A stretch of DNA of 64,000 bases from Pseudomonadota bacterium (GCA_023423995.1 JAFAEL010000098.1:62001-126000); one strand, 5' to 3'. Counted from the first letter of the stretch, positions 45,201-53,345 are shown. Numbers and translations: made by a program. Notes: a model not told the origin generated them from the sequence alone.

Positions 45201-45690
45201 TACTGCCGAGCAGGATCGCCACGAAGGTCGCGCTCTCGACGAGTGCGTTGCCGGAGACGAGTTCCTCCGGCCGCAGATGGGCTGGCAGGAGCGCGTATTT
45301 GACGGGGCCGAACAAGGCGGCCTGGCAGCCGAGCAGGAACAGGACCGCGAAGAGCGGCACGAGATGGCCGCTGAGCAGCGCGCCGGCCGCCAGGACCATC
45401 AGGGCAATCTCGAGGAGCTTCAGGCGGCGGGCGAGGACCGCCTTGTCCATGCTGTCCGCGAGCGTCCCCGCGAACGCCGACAGGAAGATGAAGGGCGCCA
45501 CGAAGGTCGCACCCGCCAGCGCCGTGAGCGATGCCGGGTCCAGGCCGGATGCGGCGCCCGCCTGGAACGCGACCAGGAGCGCCATCGCTTGCTTGAAGAG
45601 GTTGTCGTTGAAGCCGCCCAGCGCCTGCGTCCAGAACAGCGGGGCAAAGCGGCGGGTCCGAAGAAGGTGAGCCGGAGCGCTCTGGTCCAT
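42274..45690 (-). CDS. Fused lysophospholipid transporter / acyltransferase / acyl-ACP synthetase
   Basis: A 1138-residue three-part protein. Residues 1-420 are an MFS transporter of LplT type. Residues about 430-610 are a PlsC acyltransferase with N-H-x4-D at 460-466 (ANHSSFLD) and FPEGR near 528-532. The last 480 residues are an AMP-forming ligase with FTSGSEGTPKG near 799-809 and GYGATETAPV. In enterobacteria lplT and aas are separate genes that recycle lysophosphatidylethanolamine; here they are one chain. Divergent TetR with clear operators suggests lipid-responsive control. Confidence 0.93.
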   Translation of the reverse strand: MDQSAPAHLLRTRRFAPLFWTQALGGFNDNLFKQAMALLVAFQAGAASGLDPASLTALAGATFVAPFIFLSAFAGTLADSMDKAVLARRLKLLEIALMVLAAGALLSGHLVPLFAVLFLLGCQAALFGPVKYALLPAHLRPEELVSGNALVESATFVAILLGSILGGSLIGSQGGAAIVSGALLVFAAAGYLASRFIPQALPAEAAPHGTGTLAVLREARGNRTVWLSILGISWFWVIGATLLSFVPPLARDYLGGSEAVASCLLAIFSVGIAAGSLLCAKRLKGEITPRPVPFAALALSFGLAVFAAAAAALPAPAAMGQSVAAVFATPGALLIGAILFGLATVAGFYAVPLFAILQHAAPEDAKARTIGANNIVNSLMMVAGAVVTAILSSGLGLTVPALALVLAALNLVAAFIMLRLLSRLVLKTVTRAILSALYDVEVRGEENLALAGERRVIVANHSSFLDGLVIAAFTPGDPVFAVDTLIAKRWWVKPLLSLVDFAAVDPANPMALKTLTREVEKGRTLVIFPEGRLTVTGSLMKVYDGPGLVADRSGADIIPVRLDGLQHTAFTRLAGRVARRALPKVTMTILPPRRLPVPPELKGRARRKAAGQRLYDVMSEMMFVTSAIDRTLFAALADAASLHGRGHAILEDIDFAPLTYGRLLTGAFVLGAKLRREAQPGETVGIMLPNSVGAAVTFFALQATGRVPAMLNVSAGAAGMAAACRIARVETVLSSRRFIEKGKLQAVADELSKSVRIVYLEDVREVIGTFDKLAGLAKSFAPRSFARRRDPDAPAVVLFTSGSEGTPKGVVLTHRNLHANRHQVGARIAFNTRDIVFNALPMFHSFGLTVGTLLPVFAGIKTFLYPSPLHYRIVPELIYQTNATVFFATDTFLRGYARMANPYDFHSVRIVGAGAERVSDETRRTWSERFGVRILEGYGATETAPVIAFNTPMHFKAGTVGRLMPGIEHRLEPVQGIPEGGRLVVRGPNVMAGYYRDAAPGQLEPVEDGWYDTGDIVAIDEEGFLAIKGRAKRFAKIAGEMVSLGAVEDLASRASPGFRHAAIARPDARKGEAVVLLSEDPDLSRATLQRVASEQGVPEIMLPREVLAGRTIPVLGTGKTDYAGLASSMDGEADRAAA

Positions 45691-45800
45691 GGCGGCCTCA
45701 ATGTCCCTCTGTCGTCCTGCCTGTCGGAAGCCTGACCCGCGGTGTGAAAAACCTGGGCCCGATCATCCCGGCCGGACGGCCACGATCGGCGGATGTTATT

Positions 45801-45869
45801 TGAACATCGTTCATGAAACGCCTAGAACGGGGTGCCGGCCCGTTCAAGAGGAAAAATGAACGTCGTTCA
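45801..45869. promoter_or_regulatory. Paired TGAACGNCGTTCA-type TetR operators
   Basis: TGAACATCGTTCA at 45801-45813 and TGAACGTCGTTCA at 45857-45869 are near-identical 13-base palindromes 56 bases apart. The second overlaps the ATG of the TetR gene. Together they would control both divergent transcripts. Confidence 0.8.
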
Positions 45870-46500
45870 AAAAAAAGCACGAGGGCGTCCGCGGAAGGAT
45901 TCGACGCAGAGAAACGCCGATCGTGCCGCCCTGGTCGCGGCTGCCGCGGAAATTCTGCGTGAGGGCGGGTCGCCAGCCTTCAGCGCGAGGGCCGTCGCAG
46001 AGCGAGCCGGGAGCGCCGTCGGCTCGGTCTATACGCAGTTCGAGAGCCTGGAGGCGCTGCGCCTCGAAGCCAATGCCGTGACCATGCGCGAGCTGCGCCT
46101 CACGCTCGCCGACGCGCTGCCGGGCTGCCAGAGTGAAGCCATGGAGGATCGGCTCCTCTGCCTTGCGGAGGCCTATCTCCGTTTCGCGGCCGACAACCAC
46201 AATGCCTGGGCGGCGCTGTTCGAGCCGAGCACGATGACGGCGCCTCCCGAGATCGCCGCCGACATCTCGGCCCTGTTCGCGATCCTGGAGAGCGTGCTGA
46301 GGGAAGGGGGCGTCGCGGACGAGGCCGAGATTTCCGTCATGGCGCGGACGCTTTGGTCGAGCGTCCACGGCATGGTCTATCTCGGCGAGACCGGCGGGCT
46401 TAGGCCGATCGGCCCGGAGGACGTCCGGCCGATGATCCACGCGCTCGTCCACGCGGTCGTAAAGGGCCTGTCCGTCGCGGCCGGGGCTTTGCCGGGATGA
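45856..46500 (+). CDS. TetR family regulator
   Basis: A 214-residue TetR-type repressor. The N-terminal helix-turn-helix runs about residues 22-70 (FSARAVAERAGSAVGSVYTQF) after a basic RGRPRKD arm. The C-terminal domain is helical with a LETR-like ligand pocket (RTLWSSVHGMVYLGETGGL). The ATG at 45856 has GAGG five bases upstream. It faces away from the acyltransferase fusion gene with palindromic operators between, so it likely regulates that gene and itself in response to an acyl-CoA or fatty acid. Confidence 0.92.
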   Translation: MNVVQKKARGRPRKDSTQRNADRAALVAAAAEILREGGSPAFSARAVAERAGSAVGSVYTQFESLEALRLEANAVTMRELRLTLADALPGCQSEAMEDRLLCLAEAYLRFAADNHNAWAALFEPSTMTAPPEIAADISALFAILESVLREGGVADEAEISVMARTLWSSVHGMVYLGETGGLRPIGPEDVRPMIHALVHAVVKGLSVAAGALPG

Positions 46501-46573
46501 TGGGGGGATCCCGCTCGCGGGGAGCGGGATCCGGAGAATGCTGGCCCGCCGGACCTGTCGGCCCGGCGTGCGA

Positions 46574-47497
46574 TCAGGCGGCCTGGAGCGCCGGCGGGAA
46601 CAGGCTCACATGCGCGGTCTGCGCGGGCAGGCGGCGGCTCATCTGCTCCTCGAGCCAGAGCGTCGTAGCCCGGAGCCCCTCGAAGGAGGCACCGGACGCG
46701 ACGCCCGTGCGGTCGAGCATGTAGACAAGGTCCTCGGTGCCGATATTGCCGGTCGCCTCCGGCGCGAAGGGGCAGCCGCCGATCCCGCCGAGGCTCGCAT
46801 CGAGCGCCGAGACGCCGGCCCGCAGGGCCGCGTCGGCATTGGCGTAGCCGGTGTTGCGCGTGTTGTGAAAATGCGCGCGCAGCTTCATGCCCGGCAGGGC
46901 CTCCCGGACGGCCGTGAAGCGGGTCTCGACGTCATACGGCGTGCCGACCCCGATCGTGTCGGCCAGCGACAGCTCGTCGGTTCCGATCTCCGCGATGCCG
47001 CGCGCGAGCTCCACCACGCGTTCGACCGGCACCTCGCCCTCGAAGGGGCAGCCGAAGGCCGCCGCGATCGTGACCGAGCGGAAGAGGCCCGCCGCCTTCG
47101 CGCGCGGCCCGATGGCTCGCCAGGTGTCCAGGTTCTGCTGGACCGTGGTCCCCTGGTTGCGCTGGCTGAAGGTCTCGCTGGCGACCGCCGCGAAGGTAAT
47201 CTCCGCGAAGGCCCCCGTGGCGAGCGCCCGATCGAAGCCGCGCTCGTTCAGGACGAGACCCGAGAGGCTGACCCCGGGGAGGCCCGCGACCCCCCGCATC
47301 ACGTCCTCCGCGTCCGCCATCTGCGGCACGCGCTTGGGATGAACGAAGCTCGTCGCCTCGATGCGGCGCAGGCCGTTCTCGGCCAGCCTGCGGATCAGCT
47401 CGATCTTGATCTCGGTCGGAAGGAGCTGGCGATCGTTCTGGAGCCCGTCGCGCGGGCCCACCTCGACGATCTCAACCTGTTTCGGTCGCGCCTGCAT
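46574..47497 (-). CDS. mvaB: Hydroxymethylglutaryl-CoA lyase family protein
   Basis: A 307-residue HMGL-like (DRE-TIM) enzyme cleaving 3-hydroxy-3-methylglutaryl-CoA to acetyl-CoA and acetoacetate, or a related 3-hydroxyacyl-CoA. Catalytic residues fit VEVGPRDGLQND (Arg, Asp), LRAHFHNTRNTG (metal His) and GIGGCPFAPEATGN (active-site Cys loop), all intact. The ATG at 47497 has AAGGA seven bases upstream; earlier ATGs overlap the CoA-transferase stop. Last gene of a sigma54-driven operon. With CaiB it could process HMG or another branched dicarboxylate. Confidence 0.92.
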   Translation of the reverse strand: MQARPKQVEIVEVGPRDGLQNDRQLLPTEIKIELIRRLAENGLRRIEATSFVHPKRVPQMADAEDVMRGVAGLPGVSLSGLVLNERGFDRALATGAFAEITFAAVASETFSQRNQGTTVQQNLDTWRAIGPRAKAAGLFRSVTIAAAFGCPFEGEVPVERVVELARGIAEIGTDELSLADTIGVGTPYDVETRFTAVREALPGMKLRAHFHNTRNTGYANADAALRAGVSALDASLGGIGGCPFAPEATGNIGTEDLVYMLDRTGVASGASFEGLRATTLWLEEQMSRRLPAQTAHVSLFPPALQAA

Positions 47498-47514
47498 TGC
47501 GGTGTCCTTCGTCA

Positions 47515-48765
47515 TCATGCCGCTTTGCGCTGGCCCTGCCCGATCACGCCGGTCCGGGCAAGCTCGGCCATCCGGTCGGCCGTCATGCCCAGGAGGCCGC
47601 CGAACACCTCGTCATTGTGCTCGCCGAGATCCGGGCCGGCCCGCTTCACCTCGCCGGGGGTCATCGAGAGCCGCGGCGCGACGTTCTGCATCTTCAGCAT
47701 TCCGAGCCGCGGATGAGCGACCTGGACGATGGTCTCGCGCGCCTTGAAATGCGCATCTTCCAGCATCTCGGGCGCGCGGTAGATGTCGCCGCGCGGCACG
47801 CCGTGGCTGTCCAGCAGGGCTCCGAGCTCCTCGCGCTCGAAGCCGGCCGTCCATTCCGCGATCATGGCGTCGAGCTCGGCCTGGCGCTGGCCGCGCGCCG
47901 TGTGCGTGGCGTAGCGCGGGTCCTCGGCCAGCTCCGGCCGGCCCATCGCGGCCGCGAGGCGCTTGAACACCGTATCCTGGTTGGCGGCGATCAGGACGAA
48001 CACGCCGCTCTTCGTCGGGTAGACGTTGGAGGGCGAGATGTTCGGCAGGATGGAACCCGTGCGCTCACGGATGTAGCCGGTCTTGTCGTACTCGGTGACG
48101 AGGTTCTCCATCACGGCGAGGACCGCCTCGTAGATGGCGCTGTCGACGATCTGGCCATGGCCGGTGCGGTCACGCGCATGCAGGGCCATGAGGCCGCCGA
48201 GGCAGGCGAAGGTCGCCGCCAGCGTGTCGCCGATCGAGATGCCGGTGCGGGACGGCGGGTTCGACGGGTCGCCGACCACGTAGCGCAGGCCGCCCATCGC
48301 CTCGCCGATCGCCCCGTAGCCGGCATTCTTCGAATAGGGCCCCGTCTGCCCGTAGCCGGAGACGCGGATCATGATCAGGCGCGGATTGATGGCCGACAGC
48401 GCCTCGTAGCCGAGGCCCCACTTCTCCATCGTGCCGGGGCGGAAATTCTCGATCAGGATATCCGAGCGCCGCACGAGTTCGCGGATGACGTCCTGGCCCT
48501 CGGGCACGCGGGCATTGATCTCGATCGACTTCTTGTTGCGGGCGATGACGGGCCACCAGAGCGACTGCCCATGCGGCTTCTCGCGACCCCATTCGCGCAT
48601 CGGGTCGCCGGCGCCGGGCTGCTCGATCTTGATCACCTCGGCCCCGAAATCGGCAAGGAGCTGGCCGCAGAAGGGGCCGGCGAGGAGTTGTCCCATCTCC
48701 AGCACGCGCAGGTCGGAGAGGGGGCCGCCCTGGACGGGCTTTGGGGAGGTGGTGGCGTCGCTCAT
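47515..48765 (-). CDS. CaiB/BaiF (class III) CoA transferase
   Basis: A 416-residue class III CoA transferase. LRVLEMGQLLAGPFCGQLLADFGAEVIKIE opens the fold, and the catalytic Asp fits DRTGHGQIVDSAIYEA near residue 185-195. RPGTMEKWGLGYEAL is the conserved middle block. Enzymes of this family move CoA between dicarboxylic acids, such as succinyl-CoA to glutarate or HMG. Directly upstream of HMG-CoA lyase, which makes activation of a 3-hydroxy dicarboxylic acid the natural proposal. Confidence 0.93.
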   Translation of the reverse strand: MSDATTSPKPVQGGPLSDLRVLEMGQLLAGPFCGQLLADFGAEVIKIEQPGAGDPMREWGREKPHGQSLWWPVIARNKKSIEINARVPEGQDVIRELVRRSDILIENFRPGTMEKWGLGYEALSAINPRLIMIRVSGYGQTGPYSKNAGYGAIGEAMGGLRYVVGDPSNPPSRTGISIGDTLAATFACLGGLMALHARDRTGHGQIVDSAIYEAVLAVMENLVTEYDKTGYIRERTGSILPNISPSNVYPTKSGVFVLIAANQDTVFKRLAAAMGRPELAEDPRYATHTARGQRQAELDAMIAEWTAGFEREELGALLDSHGVPRGDIYRAPEMLEDAHFKARETIVQVAHPRLGMLKMQNVAPRLSMTPGEVKRAGPDLGEHNDEVFGGLLGMTADRMAELARTGVIGQGQRKAA

Positions 48766-48805
48766 TCGTGTCTCTCTGTTCTTGTTGGTTACAGGGCGCG
48801 ATCGT

Positions 48806-49231
48806 TCAGGTGATGTCGGCTTCGACGGCGGAGAGTGCCGCGCGGGCAACCTCCATGTCTTCCGAATAATGCCCGCCGCTGACCCCTATCGCGCCGATCA
48901 TCTCGTCGTCGATGCGGATCGGATAGCCACCACCGAAGATCGTGAGTCGTGGCGTGTGGGTTATTCCGTGCAGAAGCGGTGGGTCGTTCTTCACGAAGTC
49001 CCACCAGACGTGAGTCGCGATGCCGAAGGCACTTGCTGTATAGGCCTTGTCCTGCGCGATGCCAATCGACAGGTGCGCGGCACCGTCCATGGCGAGGAAA
49101 GCCTTGAGCTGTCCGGCCTCGTTCGTGATCGCGATGCACATCTTCTTCTTGAGTTCTTCGGCCTTGGCGACCGCCGCCTTGATCATGCGTTTGGCGGTTT
49201 TCTCGTCGATGGTGTGCTTCACGATCGGCAT
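48806..49231 (-). CDS. GlcG/HbpS family protein
   Basis: A 141-residue GlcG/HbpS-fold protein: KRMIKAAVAKAEELKKKMCIAITNEAG, DGAAHLSIGIAQDKAYTASAFG and FGGGYPIRIDDEMIGAIGVSGG. The ATG at 49231 has GGAGG upstream; an earlier ATG at 49255 is possible. Second family member in the window (other at 17615), here between an old-yellow-enzyme-like gene and a CoA transferase gene. Role within the pathway is unknown; some members bind heme or cobalamin. Confidence 0.87.
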   Translation of the reverse strand: MPIVKHTIDEKTAKRMIKAAVAKAEELKKKMCIAITNEAGQLKAFLAMDGAAHLSIGIAQDKAYTASAFGIATHVWWDFVKNDPPLLHGITHTPRLTIFGGGYPIRIDDEMIGAIGVSGGHYSEDMEVARAALSAVEADIT

Positions 49232-49261
49232 TACGTCGTCTCCTCCTTCGGCCATGGCCGA

Positions 49262-51229
49262 TCAGACCTTCCGGGCGATGCTGTGGGCTTCGACGAGCGC
49301 CACCGGCAGCCGCCTTGGCGCGTAGGCGTCCCCGACCAGGAAAGTCCGGTCGAAACCGGCTGCCTTCAGCTCGCGATGAAGCGCGTTGCGGGCCCGCTGG
49401 TAGCCCGTCCAGATCACGGCGCTCGTGTGTGGCAGGACGACCTCGCGGCCCGTCAGGTAGTGCTTGAGCACCGCCGCGCCGTTCTCGACGCGGTCGACGA
49501 ACATGGAGGTCCTCTGCTCGGTGCCCGCCTCGTCGAGCGCCTTGAGGGTCGCGATGCGGGACACCATCGGGAGCTCGCGGAAATTCTCGAAGAACCGCGA
49601 CGTGACCGTGAACGACAGGCCGTAGCTGCGCGCGAGGGCGGCGGCGGCCTCGGCGATGGAGGAGGCCCAGAAGTATCCGTCCTCGTCCATGAGGACGAGG
49701 TTCCGTCCGAGGGACGGGACGCGCTTCAGGTCGTCGGGCCCGGTGGCGGCGATCACCGGGACGGAGCCGTCTCCGGGGAGCGTCGGCGCAAGCGCCTCGG
49801 CGCCGGCCGCGATGATGACGGCGTCCGGGGCGTCCTCCTGGATCCGGGCGAGGGTCGCCTCCTGCCCGAGCCGGATCTCGACGCCTTTCCGGCCGGCCTC
49901 CGGGATGAGGAAATCGATCACATGGCGCAGTTCGGCGTTGTTCGGCAGCCGATGCGACCAGGCGACCTTGCCGCCGAGCACGTGGGATTTCTCGTAGAGC
50001 GTCACGCGGTGCCCGCGCTCGGCCGCGACCCGGGCCGCCTCCAGTCCTGCGGGTCCGCCGCCGACGACGACGATCCGGGTGGGCGGCGCCGGGGAGTGGT
50101 GGCGGAAGGCATGCTCTCGCCCTGCGACCGGATTGGTGGCGCAGCCGATCGGCTCGCCGGACGAGATCCAGTCCCAGCACTGGTTGCAGGCGATGCAGCG
50201 CCGGATCTCGGCCGTGCGCCCCGTCTGCGCCTTGGTCGGCCATTCCGGGTCGACGATGAGCGCGCGGCACAGGCCGACCATGTCGCCGTCGCCGGACGCG
50301 ATGATGTCCTCCGCCTGGTCCGGCATCTGGACGCGGGTGCTCTGGACGACCACGGCATCGCCCACGGCCGCCTTGATGCGGCGCTGGATGTCCCGGTAGC
50401 TCTCCTGCGGCCAGTGGCGATCCGGCAGGTGCGTCTCGATCGTGTTGAAGTTGCCCTGGCTCAGCGAGATGTAGTCGACCAATCCCTCAGACACGAAGAG
50501 CTGCGCGATCTCGCAGGCGTCGTCGATCGTGATGCCGCCCGGGGTGAATTCCTCCACGCCCATCCGGTAGCCGATGACCGAGCTCGGCCCGAGGCGCCTG
50601 CGGACAAGCTGCAGGATCTCGCGCGGGAAGCGCAGCCGGTTCTCGAGCGAGCCGCCGTAGCGGTCCGTCCGCGTGTTCGAGAAGGGCGACACGAACTGCC
50701 CGATGAGGTGGCCCTGCGCGCCGTGGATCTCGACCCCGTCCGCATCGGCGTCGCGGGCGTTCACGGCGGCGCTCGCGAACCACTCCACCATCTCCTCGAC
50801 CTCCTTGGTCGAGAGGGCGTGCGGGGTTCCGCCGCTGCGCGGGCAGGCGATCTCGGACGGTGCCAGGAGGGTCCCGACCCGCCGGCCGAGATGCTGCCGC
50901 CCGCCGTGGTTCAGCTGGACGACGAAGAGCGATCCGGCCTCGTGCAGCGCGTCCGATATCCTCCGCAGGCCGGGGATGACGCCGCGGTCGAAGAGCGGGA
51001 TCGCGTTCGGCACCACGGCTTCGAGCGGATGCAGCCGGACCGCCTCGCTGACGATCGTGCCCGCGCCGCCCTGCGCGACGGTCCTGTAGAAGGCGAGCAT
51101 CCTGCCGCGCACCCTGTGACGCTCGGCAAGATTCGAGGTCGTTGCCACGCGCATCACGCGGTTCTTGGCAACCTTCGGTCCGAGCCCGATGGGCGAGAAC
51201 AGGTGCGGATATGTTTCAGTGTACGCCAC
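49262..51229 (-). CDS. NADH:flavin oxidoreductase with Fe-S and FAD domain (FadH/TMADH type)
   Basis: A 655-residue enzyme of the 2,4-dienoyl-CoA reductase/trimethylamine dehydrogenase group. An FMN TIM barrel (about 1-345) opens with YPHLFSPIGLG and carries EIHGAQGHLIGQFVSP; the 4Fe-4S cluster is CIACNQCWDWISSGEPIGC; an FAD/NAD(P)-binding region begins RIVVVGGGPAGLEAARVA near 385. It probably reduces an enoate or enoyl-CoA double bond. The GTG start lies 12 bases after a sigma54 promoter -12 element, implying an almost leaderless message. Confidence 0.93.
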   Translation of the reverse strand: MAYTETYPHLFSPIGLGPKVAKNRVMRVATTSNLAERHRVRGRMLAFYRTVAQGGAGTIVSEAVRLHPLEAVVPNAIPLFDRGVIPGLRRISDALHEAGSLFVVQLNHGGRQHLGRRVGTLLAPSEIACPRSGGTPHALSTKEVEEMVEWFASAAVNARDADADGVEIHGAQGHLIGQFVSPFSNTRTDRYGGSLENRLRFPREILQLVRRRLGPSSVIGYRMGVEEFTPGGITIDDACEIAQLFVSEGLVDYISLSQGNFNTIETHLPDRHWPQESYRDIQRRIKAAVGDAVVVQSTRVQMPDQAEDIIASGDGDMVGLCRALIVDPEWPTKAQTGRTAEIRRCIACNQCWDWISSGEPIGCATNPVAGREHAFRHHSPAPPTRIVVVGGGPAGLEAARVAAERGHRVTLYEKSHVLGGKVAWSHRLPNNAELRHVIDFLIPEAGRKGVEIRLGQEATLARIQEDAPDAVIIAAGAEALAPTLPGDGSVPVIAATGPDDLKRVPSLGRNLVLMDEDGYFWASSIAEAAAALARSYGLSFTVTSRFFENFRELPMVSRIATLKALDEAGTEQRTSMFVDRVENGAAVLKHYLTGREVVLPHTSAVIWTGYQRARNALHRELKAAGFDRTFLVGDAYAPRRLPVALVEAHSIARKV

Positions 51230-51240
51230 GCCGGGTTCAC

Positions 51241-51256
51241 GGCAATGTGCGTGCCA
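51241..51256 (-). promoter_or_regulatory. Sigma54 promoter for the flavoprotein operon
   Basis: On the minus strand TGGCACGCACATTGCC matches the -24/-12 consensus TGGCACG-N4-TTGC exactly. The -12 GC is at 51243-51242. Transcription would start near 51230-51231, at the GTG of the first gene. Confidence 0.85.
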
Positions 51257-51320
51257 CGCGCGGTGCTGCGTAAGTCTTTGTTTTTGCTTCGAGTTGACGG
51301 AGTGCCTGTCGGGCGTGCTA

Positions 51321-51355
51321 CGTTTCAGGGCGGCGCGTGAGACGCCGTTGAAACG
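51321..51355. promoter_or_regulatory. CGTTTCA/TGAAACG inverted repeat, candidate activator site
   Basis: CGTTTCA at 51321-51327 and TGAAACG at 51349-51355 form an inverted repeat with a 21-base gap, upstream of the minus-strand sigma54 promoter and just before the activator gene. The same half-sites form a contiguous palindrome at 53309. Confidence 0.6.
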
Positions 51356-51380
51356 CGGGGGACAGCTAGTGCAAGGGCGG

Positions 51381-53345
51381 ATGGCGGAAGCGGACGGCCG
51401 GATCAGGCTCTGCTTCCTGAGTTATCGCCATCTCAGCCGTCTCGCCCGATCGGTGATCGAGGAATACGAGGACCGGGCCGAGATCGAGGTCATCGACGAG
51501 TCCTTCGAGGCCGCGCTGGCGATCGCCCGGGCGCGGGAGCGCAGCGGCAGCATCGACGCCTTCATCAGCGCCGGCGCCAATGCCAGCTTCCTGCGCGGAT
51601 CGCTCGCCACTCCGGTCGCCGTCATCAAGGTGACGGGCTACGACACGCTGCTCGCGATGCTGAAGGCGCGCGAGATCACGAAGCGGGTCGCCGTCGTCAA
51701 TTACCGCCAGACGGTGCCCGAACTCGACCAGGTGCGCGACCTGCTGCGGATCGAGGTCGCCCAGAAGGCCTATCGCACGCCCGGCGAGGCGCAGGAGGCG
51801 GTGCGCGAACTCGCCGCGCAGGGCTATCCGGTCGTGATCGGGTCGAGCATCGTCTGCGAGAGCGCCGAACGGGAGGGGCTGGCCTCCATCCTGTCTTATT
51901 CGCTCTCGTCCGTCCGCCAGGGCATCGACGACGCGCTCGAACTCGGACGTGTCGCGCGCCTCGAGGCCGCCCGCTACGCGCAGCTCAACGGGGTGCTCCA
52001 GAGCCTGGACGAGGCGGTGCTGGCCGTGGATCGGCACCATCGCATCGTCGCCCTGAACACCCCGATGGAGCGCCTGCTGGGTGGCAGCCGGCCGGAACTG
52101 CTGGGCGAGCGCCTCGACAGCTACGATCAGGAATTGTCGCTTCTCGACACGCTCGAAAGCGGCCAGCCCGAACGCGGGCGGGTGATCCGTGTCGCGCGCC
52201 GCGACTGGATCCTCGGGCGAACGCCGATCAGGGAGCGCGGCCAGATCACGGGCGCGGTCCTCACCCTGCACGATGCCCGCTCGATCCGCGAGGCGGATAC
52301 GAGCCTCAGGACGCAGAAGCGGCGGGAGAAATCCCCGACCGCCCGCTACAGCTTCGCCGACCTCAAGGGCAGCTCGCCCGCGCTCCTGCGTGCGCGGGAC
52401 ACAGCCCGGCGCTTCTCCGCGACCGACATCACGGTGCTCCTCTCGGGCGAGAGCGGCACCGGCAAGGAGCTCTTCGCCCAGGCAATCCACAGCGCGAGCC
52501 GGCGGGCCGACCGGCCCTTCGTGGCCGTCAATTGCTCTGCCTTCCCGGAGACGCTGCTCGAGAGCGAGCTCTTCGGCTACGAGGAGGGCGCCTTCTCCGG
52601 GTCGCGCCGCGGCGGCAAGCCGGGCCTCTTCGAGGCCGCCCATACGGGCACGCTGTTCCTGGACGAGATCGGCGACATGGCTCCCGCGCTCCAGACCCGC
52701 CTGCTGCGGGCGCTGCAGGAGCGCGAGGTCGTCCGGCTCGGCGGCGTCGCGCCGATCCCCGTCGATGTCCGCATCATCGCCGCGACGCACCAGCCGCTCG
52801 ACATCCTCATCCAGGAGCGGCGGTTCCGGTCGGACCTCTACTATCGCATCAACATCCTGCGGCTGCAGATCCCGCCTCTGCGGGAGCGGGCGGAGGACGT
52901 GGAGGAACTCGCCAGGACCTTTCTGGTCCGGTGCCTGCGGCGGCTCGGATCGGAGCTCGACGAGGGCGCATTCGCGGCGCTCCTCCCGCGCTTCCTCGCC
53001 TATGGCTGGCCCGGGAATGTCCGGGAACTCGAGAATATGTGCGAGCGCCTGGCGGTGCTGCTGGCCGGCGGCGGCGACGGGGAGATCGCGGCTTTCTCGC
53101 CGGAGGCCCTGGCCCAGGACTGCCCGGAACTCTTCGCGCCGGCCGAGAGGGACCAGCCGATCGCGCATGCGGGTGATTGGCGTGAGCGCCTCGACCAGGT
53201 TCTCGCCGAGACCGGCGGGCATCGTCAGGAGACGGCCCGCCGCCTCGGGATCAGCCGGGCCACGCTCTGGCGGCATCTGCAGGCTATGGGACGGGACGGG
53301 ACCGACCCTGAAACGTTTCACGAGACGGGTCTGGTTGCGCCGTGA
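51381..53345 (+). CDS. PrpR-type sigma54-dependent activator
   Basis: A 654-residue enhancer-binding protein. The N-terminal PrpR sensor domain (about 5-190) resembles the propionate regulator, a PAS domain follows (about 195-305), then the AAA+ domain with Walker A GESGTGKE at 356-363 and ELFGYEEGAFSG, where the sigma54-contact loop is GAFSG instead of GAFTG. A Fis-type helix-turn-helix ends the protein (HRQETARRLGISRATLWRHL). The start could also be GTG 51369. It lies between two sigma54-driven operons and presumably activates both. Confidence 0.94.
   Translation: MAEADGRIRLCFLSYRHLSRLARSVIEEYEDRAEIEVIDESFEAALAIARARERSGSIDAFISAGANASFLRGSLATPVAVIKVTGYDTLLAMLKAREITKRVAVVNYRQTVPELDQVRDLLRIEVAQKAYRTPGEAQEAVRELAAQGYPVVIGSSIVCESAEREGLASILSYSLSSVRQGIDDALELGRVARLEAARYAQLNGVLQSLDEAVLAVDRHHRIVALNTPMERLLGGSRPELLGERLDSYDQELSLLDTLESGQPERGRVIRVARRDWILGRTPIRERGQITGAVLTLHDARSIREADTSLRTQKRREKSPTARYSFADLKGSSPALLRARDTARRFSATDITVLLSGESGTGKELFAQAIHSASRRADRPFVAVNCSAFPETLLESELFGYEEGAFSGSRRGGKPGLFEAAHTGTLFLDEIGDMAPALQTRLLRALQEREVVRLGGVAPIPVDVRIIAATHQPLDILIQERRFRSDLYYRINILRLQIPPLRERAEDVEELARTFLVRCLRRLGSELDEGAFAALLPRFLAYGWPGNVRELENMCERLAVLLAGGGDGEIAAFSPEALAQDCPELFAPAERDQPIAHAGDWRERLDQVLAETGGHRQETARRLGISRATLWRHLQAMGRDGTDPETFHETGLVAP
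53309..53320. promoter_or_regulatory. TGAAACGTTTCA palindrome, candidate activator site
   Basis: A perfect 12-base palindrome inside the last codons of the activator gene, about 120 bases upstream of the rightward sigma54 promoter. A further TGAAAC half-site overlaps the stop codon at 53343. Half-sites are the same as at 51321-51355. Confidence 0.65.

Noticed and set aside
43750-45735. 661-codon plus-strand frame
   Set aside because: Shadow of the transporter/acyltransferase/synthetase fusion; composition is charged low complexity.
51165-51380. N-terminal extension of the sigma54 activator
   Set aside because: The extension is Cys-rich, overlaps the divergent gene and its promoter, and precedes the conserved PrpR domain without homology.
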